DNA from: Paragonimus skrjabini miyazakii
Taxonomy: Eukaryota > Platyhelminthes > Trematoda > Plagiorchiida > Troglotrematidae
Direction: 5' to 3'
Assembly (NCBI GenBank): GCA_014338405.1
Contig: JTDE01000289.1
Span: 21,798 to 85,797 of the forward strand
DNA length: 64,000 bases
Below, piece after piece: positions 21,216 through 31,870 of the stretch. Below the pieces are notes generated by a model, which saw only the letters and a list, made by a program, of their open reading frames with translations, searched no databases and was not told the DNA's origin. Both the position numbers and the translations under genes were made by a program. The first letter of the stretch is position 1. Every line of letters begins with the position of its first letter.

Positions 21216-21490
21216 GTAATTACATATCAATGCTTGTCGGTGGTGTTGGTGGATTCCAGCGTGAACTGATCGAAAAATCCTGCTTTGACAGTCAACCAGC
21301 TGGATTGTTTGGTGTATTCCATATGACACAGTTGGTTGCGTGGGGTGACTAGGTCCAAATGTGAAATTTCCGAGCTTCCGGCGTGGCTTCGTAGCTCAAC
21401 TGGTAGGGCATTTGTCGCGTCCGGGATTGTTGTTTCTGTGGCTGATTCGAATCCAGCCAGAGTGCAGATTTTTCGCAATTTGGGTCTTCT
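21216..21490 (+). repeat. SINE-A, tRNA-like repeat, copy A2 (near full length)
   Basis: The element is about 275 bp. A roughly 150 bp 5' body is followed by a tRNA-like module with A-box TAGCTCAACTGG at 21392-21403 and B-box GATTCGAATCC at 21444-21454, then a short T-rich tail. The body is shared with copy A4 at 42444-42709 ('ggattccag', 'gcttgga..gtc', 'ctgga', 'gaaatttc'), so it belongs to the repeat. The tRNA-like part lies in the 3' half, opposite to the usual SINE layout. Confidence 0.75.
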
Positions 21491-21647
21491 CTAAATTATC
21501 GAATCTGCCAAACTACTTATTAGTATATATATTTATAATTACAACTTCAGGTATCAGGTGCAGCAAAGTCCAAGGTGCCTCGATATTCAAGTGTTATTGG
21601 CAGGTTAATTGATCAGATAATAGGCGACAACAAATCGAATAGGTTTG

Positions 21648-21823
21648 CAATGTTGGGTGGCATCCGAAACGGATTAGCCTGTCACAATGAACGAAGCCAA
21701 AGGCCGCCTGAGCTTTGAACCATCACCCCAAGTGGCTTGCGCTGCACCACTTGCGGTTACACTCACACTCCACGTATTCGGTGTGAACCCGAAGAAATAA
21801 GACCAGTAGGTGTGTGAGTGAGG
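21648..21823 (-). repeat. R1 repeat, copy 3 (3' end of the non-LTR element)
   Basis: The third R1 copy lies about 0.3 kb beyond the end of the element's reading frame in the correct orientation, as expected of a 3' untranslated region. The boundary with flanking DNA was placed by comparison with copy 2. Confidence 0.6.
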
Positions 21824-22156
21824 TCTTTTTGTCCAGCCAGCCCGTGCTAGTTGGCCAATTGAATGGCTAGCACGAAAAGGAAACCCTTATCTCTCGGAAA
21901 ATAAACAGTGAGAGACTGCAATGATAAGATCTGTACTAGGATGAAAGATGTATGAAATGTAATACAAGGAGCATTTCAGTACACGAGTGCATGCTAGTGC
22001 ACTTCGGAGAGGATAAAGTTGAAAAACAAAACTCAAAGTTGAACTACGAAAGATCAGACAGGCGATTCACCAAGCAATAAACCAACAAAGCTCAAGAAAA
22101 GAATGGGTAGAAGACCACAGACACTGGCATTTCTGAAGAGAGGAGCGGATTAGTTG

Positions 22157-24201
22157 TCAAACGACCATGGTCTTGGTCGATGCAATAGTTAACAGAAGTA
22201 GAATGGATATGCTGATATGACTTACCTGAGCCTGACCAACTAATCCCAAACGGCCAATGCATTCGTGGCCACACAAATTGCAACGCCATAGAGTCATGTC
22301 ACCACGACCAATTGCACCGATGGTTCCCTTGCGTACCGCGCGCTTTCGTTCTCGGCCGCGCATTAACTGCTCGTTGAACTCGCGGACGCCCGTCCAAATT
22401 GTATTCCTCCAAACAGTCCGGTTCACCGGTAAGTTCTCCCAACATTTAAAATCAATTTTACAACGTGAAAGACTTACCTGCAAAGCATCCTGGTACCTCA
22501 GCTTTTGACCACCAGGATTTCGCTTACCTTATTTCAGTTGTCCATACAGCACCTGCTTCGGGATACGATTATCGCCCATCCGACGGACGTGACCCAGCCA
22601 ACGTAGCTGATTCAACATCAGCAAGGCTTCCATCCCGTTCATGTCCGCTCGCCGTAGTACCTCGGTGTTCGGAACCATGTCCGACCACCGAATACCCAAG
22701 ATAAGTCTTAGACATTGCAAATGAAAGTGGCTCAAATAGCGCACGTTCCGCTGATACATTGTTCACGTTTCACTGCCGTACAGCAGTATAGACAGCACCA
22801 CTGAGCGGTAGACGAAGAGCTCAGTGCTCGGCTTCAGGCTGTGGTTCTTCCGAAGACGTCTTTCAAGACGTCCCAAAGCGGTACTAGCCTTTGTCACACA
22901 AGTTCTCAACTCGCAGTCCACGGACAGATCACTGAACAGAGTGCTACCCAAGTAGCAGAAATCTGTGAAGCTGTCGACAACATCTTCATTAACACGGATT
23001 TGGGGTGAAGGTGTACAGACAGCACCTCCACCCGGAGAAAGCTGAAAGAAAAAATTGTCTTACCTTTGTTGATATTCAGTCCAAACTTGGATACCGCGGT
23101 CGTGAAAGCCGTGACCAGTCGCTGTAGTTTGTCCTCGCTATGTGCAAACAGCGCGCTGCTATCTGCGAACAGAAACATGCGCATCATTGAGGTATGTAAC
23201 CGGGTTGGGGCACCGAAGCGTCGAATATTCAGCAGGCGCCCATCCGTCCGGTACTCTACCTTAACACCGTACTCTCCAGCTTTTTGAGAAACAACTGTTA
23301 GCATGGCAGTCAAATATAAGCTAAATAGAGATGGATCTGGGACACAACCTTACTTCACGCCAGTGACAATGTCGAAATCATCAGACGTAGATCCACACGA
23401 TTGCACCTTCGCCCTCCTGCCCAAATAAAACAATCTAATCAAATTGATGAACTTACCTGGACATCCAAAATTACCAAGCACCGTGCATAGCGCCTCGCGT
23501 CTCACGGAATCTAACGCCTTGGTGAAGTCGACGAAGAGGGCATACAGGGGCTGACCGTGTTCCCAACACTTCTCTTGAAGCTGTCGAGCAGCGAACACCA
23601 GATCGATCGTACTCCGATTCATCCGGAATCCGCATTGCTTCTCAAGAACATTGGCCCCAAAGACCTCCGTATTCAGTCAGTTCGGAAGGATTCTGGCAAG
23701 CGCCTTGCCTGCGCAGCTCAGCAGACTAATGCCCCGATAGCTGTCGGGGCATTGCTTGTCACCCTTACCTTCAAACAAAGGTACTATCACAGCATCCTTG
23801 GAATCTTGTGGCATCACCTCGTGATTCCATACGGAGTGAACCAGCTGGAGCAGTGCACGTTCCATCGCCGGTCCGCCATTCTTCAGGATTTCGCCTGGCA
23901 ATCCATCTTCACCTGCAGCCTTCCCGTTACGAAGTTGACCAATCTCTCTCTGCAATCCTAGTAAATCAGGCGCGAGAGCAAGTGAAGGCTTGGTGGCCTG
24001 TTGCGGCAGGCTGTTCACGGTCACCCAATCAATGGTAGCAGGAGGACTTAGTAGGCTACCAAAGTGTTTGCGCCCAGTGTCCACGTCTACCAGTGCTTTA
24101 GTAGACTGAATAGATGGGCCGAATATCGTTTTGAGCGAATCGTAGAACTCTTTATGCTGCCGACGATTTGCGAAGCCCTGCATCCGCTCACTCTGTTTCA
24201 T
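22157..24201 (-). pseudogene. reverse transcriptase and C-terminal domain of the non-LTR element
   Basis: Recognisable blocks in order on the minus strand are: KAAGEDGLPGEILKNGG, then CPDSYRGISLLSCAGKALARI (RT finger region), LFVDFTKALDSVRREAL (first palm Asp), a GV..GC..P turn broken by a stop at 23350-23352, LFADSSALFAHS (catalytic box), LLYGSETW broken by a TGA at 22763-22765, RWLGHVRRMGDNRIPKQVLYGQL, and a C-terminal CNLCG cluster. The second Asp of the FADD box has become Ser, so the polymerase would not be active. A 2-base insertion near 23040 shifts the frame. The protein would have acted in target-primed reverse transcription. Confidence 0.85.
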
Positions 24202-25470
24202 CTACCAGTTGTCCTTGATTCCGCGAACACGCTGGGCCAGTTGACGGCGAATAACTCGGAACGTCGCCTTCTTCGCTCCATTGTCCATTGTCCACTGTGG
24301 AGGCAGAAAACGCGGCATTCTTCTCTCGTACCAGTGTGGCGATAACCGCATTGTTGTCGTCGAACCAGTCCGGACGTTTCTGGCGTTTGACACCAATCGT
24401 CTCGGTAGCTGCCGTCGTGATCCGTTCGTTGATGAACTGCCACATACCCTCAGGGGTAGTGGACACAGGAGCGTCGAGCAGACAAGCGGCAACTGCACAC
24501 TGGAAAGCAGCCTTCGTCTCGCAGCTTTTCAGTCGTTTGATATACAACTTATGCCGTTGTCCGGAAGATCTACAATAAACAGACTTGCGCACATGGACAA
24601 ATAATTCAATCCTGGCCAGTCCATGATCGGTGCTACATTCAGCGTCGCGCATCACTCGCGTGATACGCACTTCACGAATGTCGCGCTGTCGCACAATCAC
24701 GTAGTCAAGCAAGTGGTGATAGCCGCTTCGTGGATGGGTCCACGTCGTGATGTTGCTTGTATTCAGCTGGAATCGGGTTTTCATGATAGTCAGCTCTTGA
24801 GTAACACACATGTGGAACAAACGACCATCGTTCTCATTGACTGGACCAATGCTATATGGATGGAGGACTCCCGGAGAAGCTACCGAGTCAAGCCCGACTC
24901 GAGCATTCAAGTCACCCAAAACAAACAGTCGATCAGTCACCGGCACCGACCGGATTGTGGCGGGCAGTTGATCATAGAACTGATTCTTTGTATCGTCAGT
25001 GTGACACATAGTTGGACCATAAACACTAACAAATGTAGCACACCCACCTCGACCAAGTCGCAGGCGCATAGACAGCATTCGAGGGCTGATGCCGTGCGGT
25101 TCGCCTATCATCGAAACATTGATGCGATCAGTGACTGCAAAACAGACACCATGCTCCCGAGCACCGTCTATCGGGTAACCTATTCAGTAGAAGGTGTACC
25201 CAGCACCTACTTCCCGTAACTTACCTTGATCCGCAAGCCTTGTCCCACTCATGGCTGCTACTTTGATTCCATAGCGATGCAGTTCCATCGCGATCAGTGC
25301 AGTGCGCCGTTCTGGCCGTCCTTTGGAGCCGCATCGATCCAGCAGTGTGCGCACGTTCCATGCTCCAACACAAAGCGTCTTGCGTCCCCGGGCCTGTTTC
25401 AGGTTGGTCTTCGGGTTACTGAAACTTGAGTGGGCATTATCGGCTCGTAGATTAATACTGGGGGTCGGTA
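24188..25470 (-). pseudogene. AP-type endonuclease domain of the non-LTR element
   Basis: The frame carries VGAWNVRTLLD near the start, then MSGTRLAD, where families normally have SETRL with the metal-binding Glu; here it is Gly. Then come VYGPT, LFVLGDLNARVG, TWTHPRSG..HLLDYVIV and STDHGL, the usual order of APE-type endonuclease motifs. A TGA at 25184-25186 replaces a Trp codon. The frame ends at 24188 and the polymerase resumes in another frame, so the two domains are separated by a frameshift. The domain would have nicked target DNA. Confidence 0.8.
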
Positions 25471-25910
25471 TGAGGGTGAGTGTATGGCAGTAGCATATTT
25501 TCGCCTATCCACCCCGCCATGTGCAGCAGATAGGGCGACCCGGTTTAGCTTGCGCGACGGCCGATGCAATAGGGTATTTCGTTTCTGCTGTAAAGTCATC
25601 GTTTTTATGGGCTTAGGATACTGCCAGGAAACCCAGACCTAGACTGGAAAGCCTTTGGCTAAAAAACCTGTACCGCAAGGCAGCAGCTGACACACACACA
25701 CACACACGCAGCAGCATCAACCACCCAGAACAGGCGCGACAGTCACAACCCAAGACATTCGGCACATTCACAAACAGATAATACTGTACAGATAAACCAA
25801 TCACACATATTGCACAGACAAACCAATCATACATACAGAGAATCGGATGAAGAAAAAAAACCAAAACACGACAAACTAACACCATACAAAACGAACAACC
25901 CACAACGGAC
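25470..25910 (-). other. leader of the non-LTR element with a (CA)n run
   Basis: GC-mixed sequence upstream of the endonuclease frame. A short CA repeat at about 25690-25707 and an A/C-rich tract follow. Part of it recurs at 812-957. The outer border is estimated from composition only. Confidence 0.4.
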
Positions 25911-28900
25911 GCATCTGCCTTTTATCTTGCAGCTCCCCACTTGTAATCCAAGGTTGTCAGTAAGAGTTTAAATCAAATTAGAGGAAAGCGGCAAAAGTAA
26001 ACCAGAACCACGTTTAAAATTAGCAGTATGAGGATAAACTACCTAAGAGAAACCATGTTACTAATGGTAATGAGGCAAGAGTCAAAATCCCGAAAACCAC
26101 TGAACAATTCTCAGAGTCGGAATAGCCAGGAGCTGTTAGCGACGAAAAGAAATGTCTGCATGCACTGTACGGAATGTGACAACAAACATACCGCAGATGT
26201 TCTACTGCCAACATAGTTAGAAACATTCTAGCCGTATCAGACAATATTTCCTTCCATGGTTATTTTTATCATACCATGCCTACCAATGTAGACCTTTGCA
26301 CTGCAAGCATTTTTGTGGTCACAATCGTTGTGCGATTTGCATCGGTGACAATCTGTAACATTAATCGAGGGCTTATAGATGATAGCAATGCCTCAAATCA
26401 CATAGTGTGCTGTTTTTATGTCATCTTCATCGGGGATATATGATATGATATGATATATGGTAATATATGATCACTTGCTGATCAACCATATATGTTTTAA
26501 ACAGCATAGTTTCTAACATCTCCGCTTCAGCTATCTCTTGTCGAACGCAATGTAAACAAAAACACATTGAGAAAGAGCCTTGGATCACAAGGGGTTTAGC
26601 GGGGTTAGAGCGAAAAGCGCTATGTCTGAAGTGATCGGCAAATTCTGATGAACATTCATTGAGTTAAAAAGCAACTGCATATGGCTTTACTAGTCAGTGA
26701 CGGCTGTGCAACAGTGTAATGAGAAAATTTGTTGGATATGAACGATGAAAGTTTCGGAACAACACAGTTATGCGCAAGAAAACATACACTTGTATATTAC
26801 CCTACTTTTGTCAAAAAATCTCTGGAACATACCATAGCCATTTCATGATATTATCCAAAAAATACACGGTTTAGATAACATAATTAATAATTTCTGATGA
26901 TATTCAACATCACGGCTAGAATGTGTATATTGCAAACTGGATACGTATCATTTGCTTTGGACATTCGCACACATAACATATATAGGTGACAAAACTACTT
27001 AGGTAAAACACTTTTTAATAATATATTATTCATTACGAGGCCGATAACTAACATTTTTTGTCAAACATAAATACTACCAGATAAATGCTGCTCGCCCTAT
27101 TCGATATTGCCAGTGAACGTAACATGAGTATCACGTGACACAACGTGCAACCTGCAACTATCCATATCAGGCGAGGAGAGCATGAACTGACGGACTTTGG
27201 AGGAAAGAAGAACGTGCTTTTTAGAATGATGCAATCAAACACAAGCTGACTTTTCTAAAAAATCCAGAGGTCTACATACGCTGCAGTGAGCTGACTGAGT
27301 AGAACAATTTACTACGTACGCATGAAGCCAAGAAGAAGAAGAGTAATCTCGTCGGAGCTAGACGAACGACAAATATTTCTGTTAGCTTCAAGAGTTATAA
27401 AACGTATTTCGGAGTTCTGGCAGACTTTAGCCAACAGTTGTTGGTTGTAAACGCAAATTATGGCGTGGTCATCTTCAGCGTAATCAATTAACATCAGTTT
27501 GCATGCAAACCACAGTCAACTGCAGTGTCGGCTTGATACTGCCGCATATTCGGTTCCAAACGCACTTAGAGTTCACGTGAACAAATAACTTTAGGCCAGA
27601 GTTTCAACTTAAGTGCGTTGTGGCAACTTGGGGTAACCGTATGGGTTTACAATGGTTAACTTATTACTTTAATGCGCAGTGAGTAAATAAAAAAGTAAGT
27701 TCAACTAAATATTATGCATTGTTTTCTTACGGCACTATTTTGCTCGCCGTCAAAGTGGTCATTGCCTGTTCATTAATAAAACATGCAGTGCTACAGTATT
27801 ACAGCATGATGAACAAAATGTGTACTGTCTTTGCAAGATACCAACACCACTGGTGGAGAGATCATTTAACGAATGGTGAACCTGATGATCACTCCGGCTA
27901 AGTGTAAAAACGAGTCTCCCGCTATTTCACTTTTTTGACTCAACAGGATGAAGCCGATCGACCGCTTGTGCTGAAAAAAACAGGGAGTGCACAAGCTAAA
28001 TAATGCGGTTCACCCAGCTCGCAGCAGCTTGGGTGACCACAACTCCATGTTTTAATGGACAGATGCCTAACCTACAACCTGATATCTGCTCTCTGGGTTT
28101 GATTACACGATGTGTGTAGTGCTGATGGGAACCAGTAAATCCAAATCGACTGCCACCTAATTCGCCGTTGGTTATTGAATGTGACTCTGCAAAAACGCCT
28201 CTCAACCCTTTCTGCAGCCGTGGGGAATAAAGGCACATGTAGCGGCCAACCACAAGGGGCTTATCGGTTTTGTTCCATATGAAGCAGGAAGCTTGAAACC
28301 CAAGGACAGTGATAAATTTATCTTTGTGTAATGCCGATGGATGGGACCCCTTAGTCTAGTGGATGAATAGCTGGAAGCTTGTTAATTAAACGTATATTGT
28401 AGTCTCTGGCACAGGTGGAGTTGACAGGAACCAACGAAGTCCACCACTTCACTGATTTCCATTGGGGTCGACAGAGTAATATGAAATTATTCCTAAGATA
28501 TACTTGCTGATTCCTGATACCTGTAGACAACTATATGTAGCTACAACTCATCAGTAGCTAGGCTGACCGACCTCATATTCAACCGGCATTTCCTTCCTTT
28601 TCTCTTCGAAACAATATAAACTTTCGGAAAGTGTTTGACTGTACAACCACGTCTGATATACACTGGAAGATGGATAGATAATCCTACCCATATATAATGT
28701 ACGTGTGATATGTATCCTGCTCACGTTTCTAAGTAGTTTGAATGACCATAGTAACTATAACGAAGGAATAGCATAGTTTGAAACGGTCGAGTTGAACGCT
28801 AACAAAACAAAGACTGGGTGCAACTCATGTAATAATGAATTCACCTACTTCACTCGTTAGTCATCCTTTTGAAGGAGTCCACTCGTTCACTGTTTTGCCA

Positions 28901-30839
28901 CATTATCCAAACACATAAATGCATGTGGTTCGCGAGATGTAGTTCCTGGAAACCACTCAATCCATTTCATGTGCATGGAAATTTTCAATGCAACAACCTA
29001 TAACATTATGAGAGTCAATGTATCACTGTTAGCCAGGTTGCGTATATTACCCTCCTCGTGTTGTTATGACGGGAATACATGATCTCAATTTTTTACAAAT
29101 AGTGATAACAAAGACAATAGACAGATCCCACGATATAAACCTATCAGTAATCGGGGACTGAATAAACATGAGGTAGCGTTTCTAATTCCCAATGGGTCCA
29201 GCAACATTATGTTTCACCTGCATTGACGATATTCATCAAACACAACTGGGGACGTTCGAGCTCAGTATAATAACAACTATACCTTTTTTGATAACTAGTG
29301 TGTTGGACATCTAGATAATGTTTGTTGGACTTAATCTAGCAATTTGAGGTGGATCGGGTCAATCCAGACTAACAAGGTGCTAGCAGTAAATGTAATACTC
29401 AAGGTGACAAATGGTTGTTCTGTTGATCAGGGTTTGTTCTTGTTGCGCACTGCAACTATTAACACCAGAAATGTACTTTATTTTATTATTTGCAGGTGTG
29501 TGACAACCTAAAAACTGTGGGCGTACATGGTGACATTTAGCCACTTTGGTCAGGCCACCGAATTCCGCGATAAGAAACCACATCTTACGTGCATTTATTT
29601 GCATAGTAAAGAAATCTCAGATGGTGGTTACAGTTTAATTAGACGGTTGTAACGGCATTTTTTGTCTAACAGCATGTTTAAAAACAGTAAATCAACATAT
29701 TCATGTTGATTTTTTGATTGTTGATTTTTTGAACCAAGGTAGGATGACTTTTTCACAATATCTTAGAACCGAAAAACATGAGGCTTGAATTGGGGAACGG
29801 AAAAGAAAAAGATTAGTCAAAAAAAGATGTGACCTTCAACGGTTAGTCAGGACGGCAGCATTGGCATCACATTAAAGTTTGTTCCGAAGTTGCTTTCCCA
29901 GGAGTGACCTGAAACACCATGTAGTAATTTCATACGAGCGGAAGGTTCACCGAATGTCCTTGTCGTTTTCCACTGCAACCCTGGAAACGCGAATAGCAGT
30001 AAATATTTTGAGCTATATGCCGTTATTCTTGGTATTTGGGAAGTGAACTTGCATGATCTAGACTGATAACAGTGAGGGAAGTTGAACTTTGTTCTGACCA
30101 CCTGGATAGCAAAATGACAGTCACAGTGAACGCTTTTTGGATCGATCAGGTAACATTGTTAATGAAGACAATGGCAATGAATGTTGTAAAATATTCATTG
30201 AAATCGACAGAACAATGAAGTAACAAGTAGGGCCTATTTTCTTTCCTGGCTAAGTGGACAAAATAGACAAATCCATAGAAATGTTCGGAAAACAGATTTG
30301 AAGTGGTTAACGCATTCATCCTAATTGTTCCGTTCCGTTACAATGAAAGCGCAATCTTTTGTGATGTTTAGACGGAGGGAAGTTAAACGTCACTGCCACT
30401 GACACTTTGTCAGCTAAACTGGAGTTCCTGATCCCCAAGGTGTTTTTATGAAAAGGTGATGCAAGTATTCGAGCTGGATCCTGAAGTGCCCCCCGGTGAA
30501 CAACCAATGTGTATTTGTTGCACTTACTTATGAAAGAGACACCATAGCTGGATTTATTACAAAAAAACCAAAAAGCCTGTTGAACGAAATGACCTTGTAG
30601 TCCAGTCGTGTGTGAGTGTCTGTTAAACCCTGCTTATTATGTTATAACTAAAACAGAAAATTGCACGTTCTACAGCTTGCTTTGGTCGTGTTGAGTCTCA
30701 TCTGTTGGATATGCTACAGTACGGCCAAACGATAAAGTGCGTAAACATCACCCAACTCGGTTGAACAGCAGTGTGATTAGAACGGTTTCAAGTGAAGTTG
30801 CCAATAAATAACTTGATAGATTTATAATTTTAGATTAGA
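25911..30839. other. long intergenic or intronic stretch, no supported gene
   Basis: Contains a short ATATGATATG-type tract near 26437-26475 and a small tandem TGTTGATTTTTTGA pair near 29705-29735. A minus-strand frame at 27996-28253 is open for 85 codons and GC-richer than its surroundings, but has no recognised domain or splice context. No other content could be supported. Confidence 0.4.
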
Positions 30840-30990
30840 CTCAATTGTGAAAAGGTTGGATACAAATCAACCGAGGACGAGTCCTTGTAGCTCAGCTAGT
30901 ACAGCGCTTGCCGCGTTGAGGCATGTTGTTTCTGTCGCTGATTCGACTCCAGTCGAAATCCCGACATTTCACAGTTAGGTCTCATCCAAA
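30840..30990 (+). repeat. SINE-A, copy A3
   Basis: The tRNA-like module is well kept: A-box TAGCTCAGCTAGT at 30888-30900, 'gcatgttgtttctgtcgctg' and B-box GATTCGACTCC at 30940-30950. The 5' body is not clearly recognisable. Confidence 0.6.
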
Positions 30991-31392
30991 ATCAAGCGAG
31001 AATGTTGTTCATCTGATCGACTGTATTCGTTCCATAAGTAAAAAAGATGTTTTTCAGAATGTTTACCGAGTGCCAAGAAATCAATCCCGCAGGGTGATAT
31101 TTGAGATGTTGAACGTTGCCGGCATCATTAGTATCTGGCTGCGCAACTTACCTTTGTGCCTAGAAGATGTTTGTGTGGGCACAAACTCCGCTGATTCGCA
31201 AATACTCAATCTGCCAATTTGGAATGATGGTTGTCCAACTTTCAGTGGATACGCAGTCCATAAACTCTATTAACCGATGTTGTTGATCAGCCTGGTGACC
31301 AATCTCATGTTTACTGTGTTATATTCAGTCTGAAAGTCAGGCACAAAAAAGGTCTCGTTCACTAATTTGTTTTTCTCTCATGTCTATCTCAG

Positions 31393-31482
31393 CCGAAGCG
31401 TGTGCTCACCGGCGGGAAGACTCAGAGCTCTCATCTTTGTCAAGCGAGCAGCCAGCGAATGCTAGAAACATCCGCTTTTTAA
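31393..31482 (+). CDS. candidate 3'-terminal exon, unidentified
   Basis: A strong acceptor (pyrimidine-rich, ending TCTATCTCAG) is followed by 90 GC-richer bases that stop in frame at TAA 31480-31482. The base composition falls back to AT-rich immediately after, and AATAAA follows at 31589-31594. In that frame it encodes 29 residues beginning PKRVLTGGKTQSSHLC. A second frame stays open to 31604 and cannot be excluded. No family recognised. Confidence 0.35.
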   Translation, partial: PKRVLTGGKTQSSHLCQASSQRMLETSAF

Positions 31483-31588
31483 GACGTTTTGACTATAAGA
31501 ACTGTTGTTGTCCGATTGGGTGGAAGTTTTTATCCTTTGGTATCATGATAGGGAAAAAGCTTTGGGCGTTAATTTCCGGTAAAAATGC

Positions 31589-31594
31589 AATAAA
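31589..31594 (+). promoter_or_regulatory. polyadenylation signal AATAAA
   Basis: Lies 107 bases after the stop of the candidate terminal exon 31393-31482. Confidence 0.35.
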
Positions 31595-31774
31595 ACTTAA
31601 TTAAATGTTTTCATCGCTCCTGTGGGGCAATATGTACCCAGCAGTTTGTTAATAAGGGGCTGACTAGAGGAATTTTACTGAATAGTGAATGGAAGCAGTG
31701 AGTTTTAGTGGTCAAATATTCCCGCTGTCTTTAGTTCTTATTTGTAGATTTTTCAACATATTTTTAGTTTAGAA

Positions 31775-31860
31775 TATCTGGATTTCGGCCAGATCCAAAC
31801 CAACTGCAGGAAAAGCATGCTCAAACGCTTCAAACTTTCTACTATTTGGGCTAAAAATTA
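31775..31860 (-). repeat. SINE-A, worn copy
   Basis: 'ctggatttcggccagatccaaac' then 'aaaagcatgctcaaacg' parallels the B-box side of copy A1 in reverse orientation. The A-box side is lost. Confidence 0.4.
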
Positions 31861-31870
31861 ATCCGGTTTA

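Larger units (their letters stand above)
21648..25910 (-). mobile_element. APE-type non-LTR retrotransposon (LINE), near full length, inactive
   Basis: In minus orientation the order is a leader (about 25910-25470), apurinic-like endonuclease, reverse transcriptase, C-terminal 'RWLGHVRRM' domain with a terminal Cys/His cluster, and a 3' untranslated end with R1. The layout and the C-terminal motif fit the RTE-like fluke LINEs often annotated as craniofacial development protein 2; the clade assignment is from memory of the family and should be treated as tentative. The copy is dead: a frameshift between endonuclease and polymerase, nonsense codons at 25184-25186, 23350-23352 and 22763-22765, and lost catalytic residues. 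Related fragments lie at 0.8-2.1 kb. Confidence 0.85.

Noticed and set aside
23040..23062. A perfect-looking 22-base mini-intron (GTAAG...TTTCAG) inside the non-LTR polymerase, minus strand
   Set aside because: Neither splicing it out nor keeping it restores the frame. The sequence is explained as polymerase coding sequence with a 2-base insertion.
22460..23460. GTAAGT strings at about 22471 and 23453 (minus strand) as splice donors in the non-LTR element
   Set aside because: They fall inside conserved polymerase coding sequence (for example CPGKFINLI), so they are chance matches.
30923..31273. 116-codon plus-strand ORF
   Set aside because: It starts inside SINE-A copy A3, so the frame is repeat-derived at its beginning, and no start or domain supports the rest.
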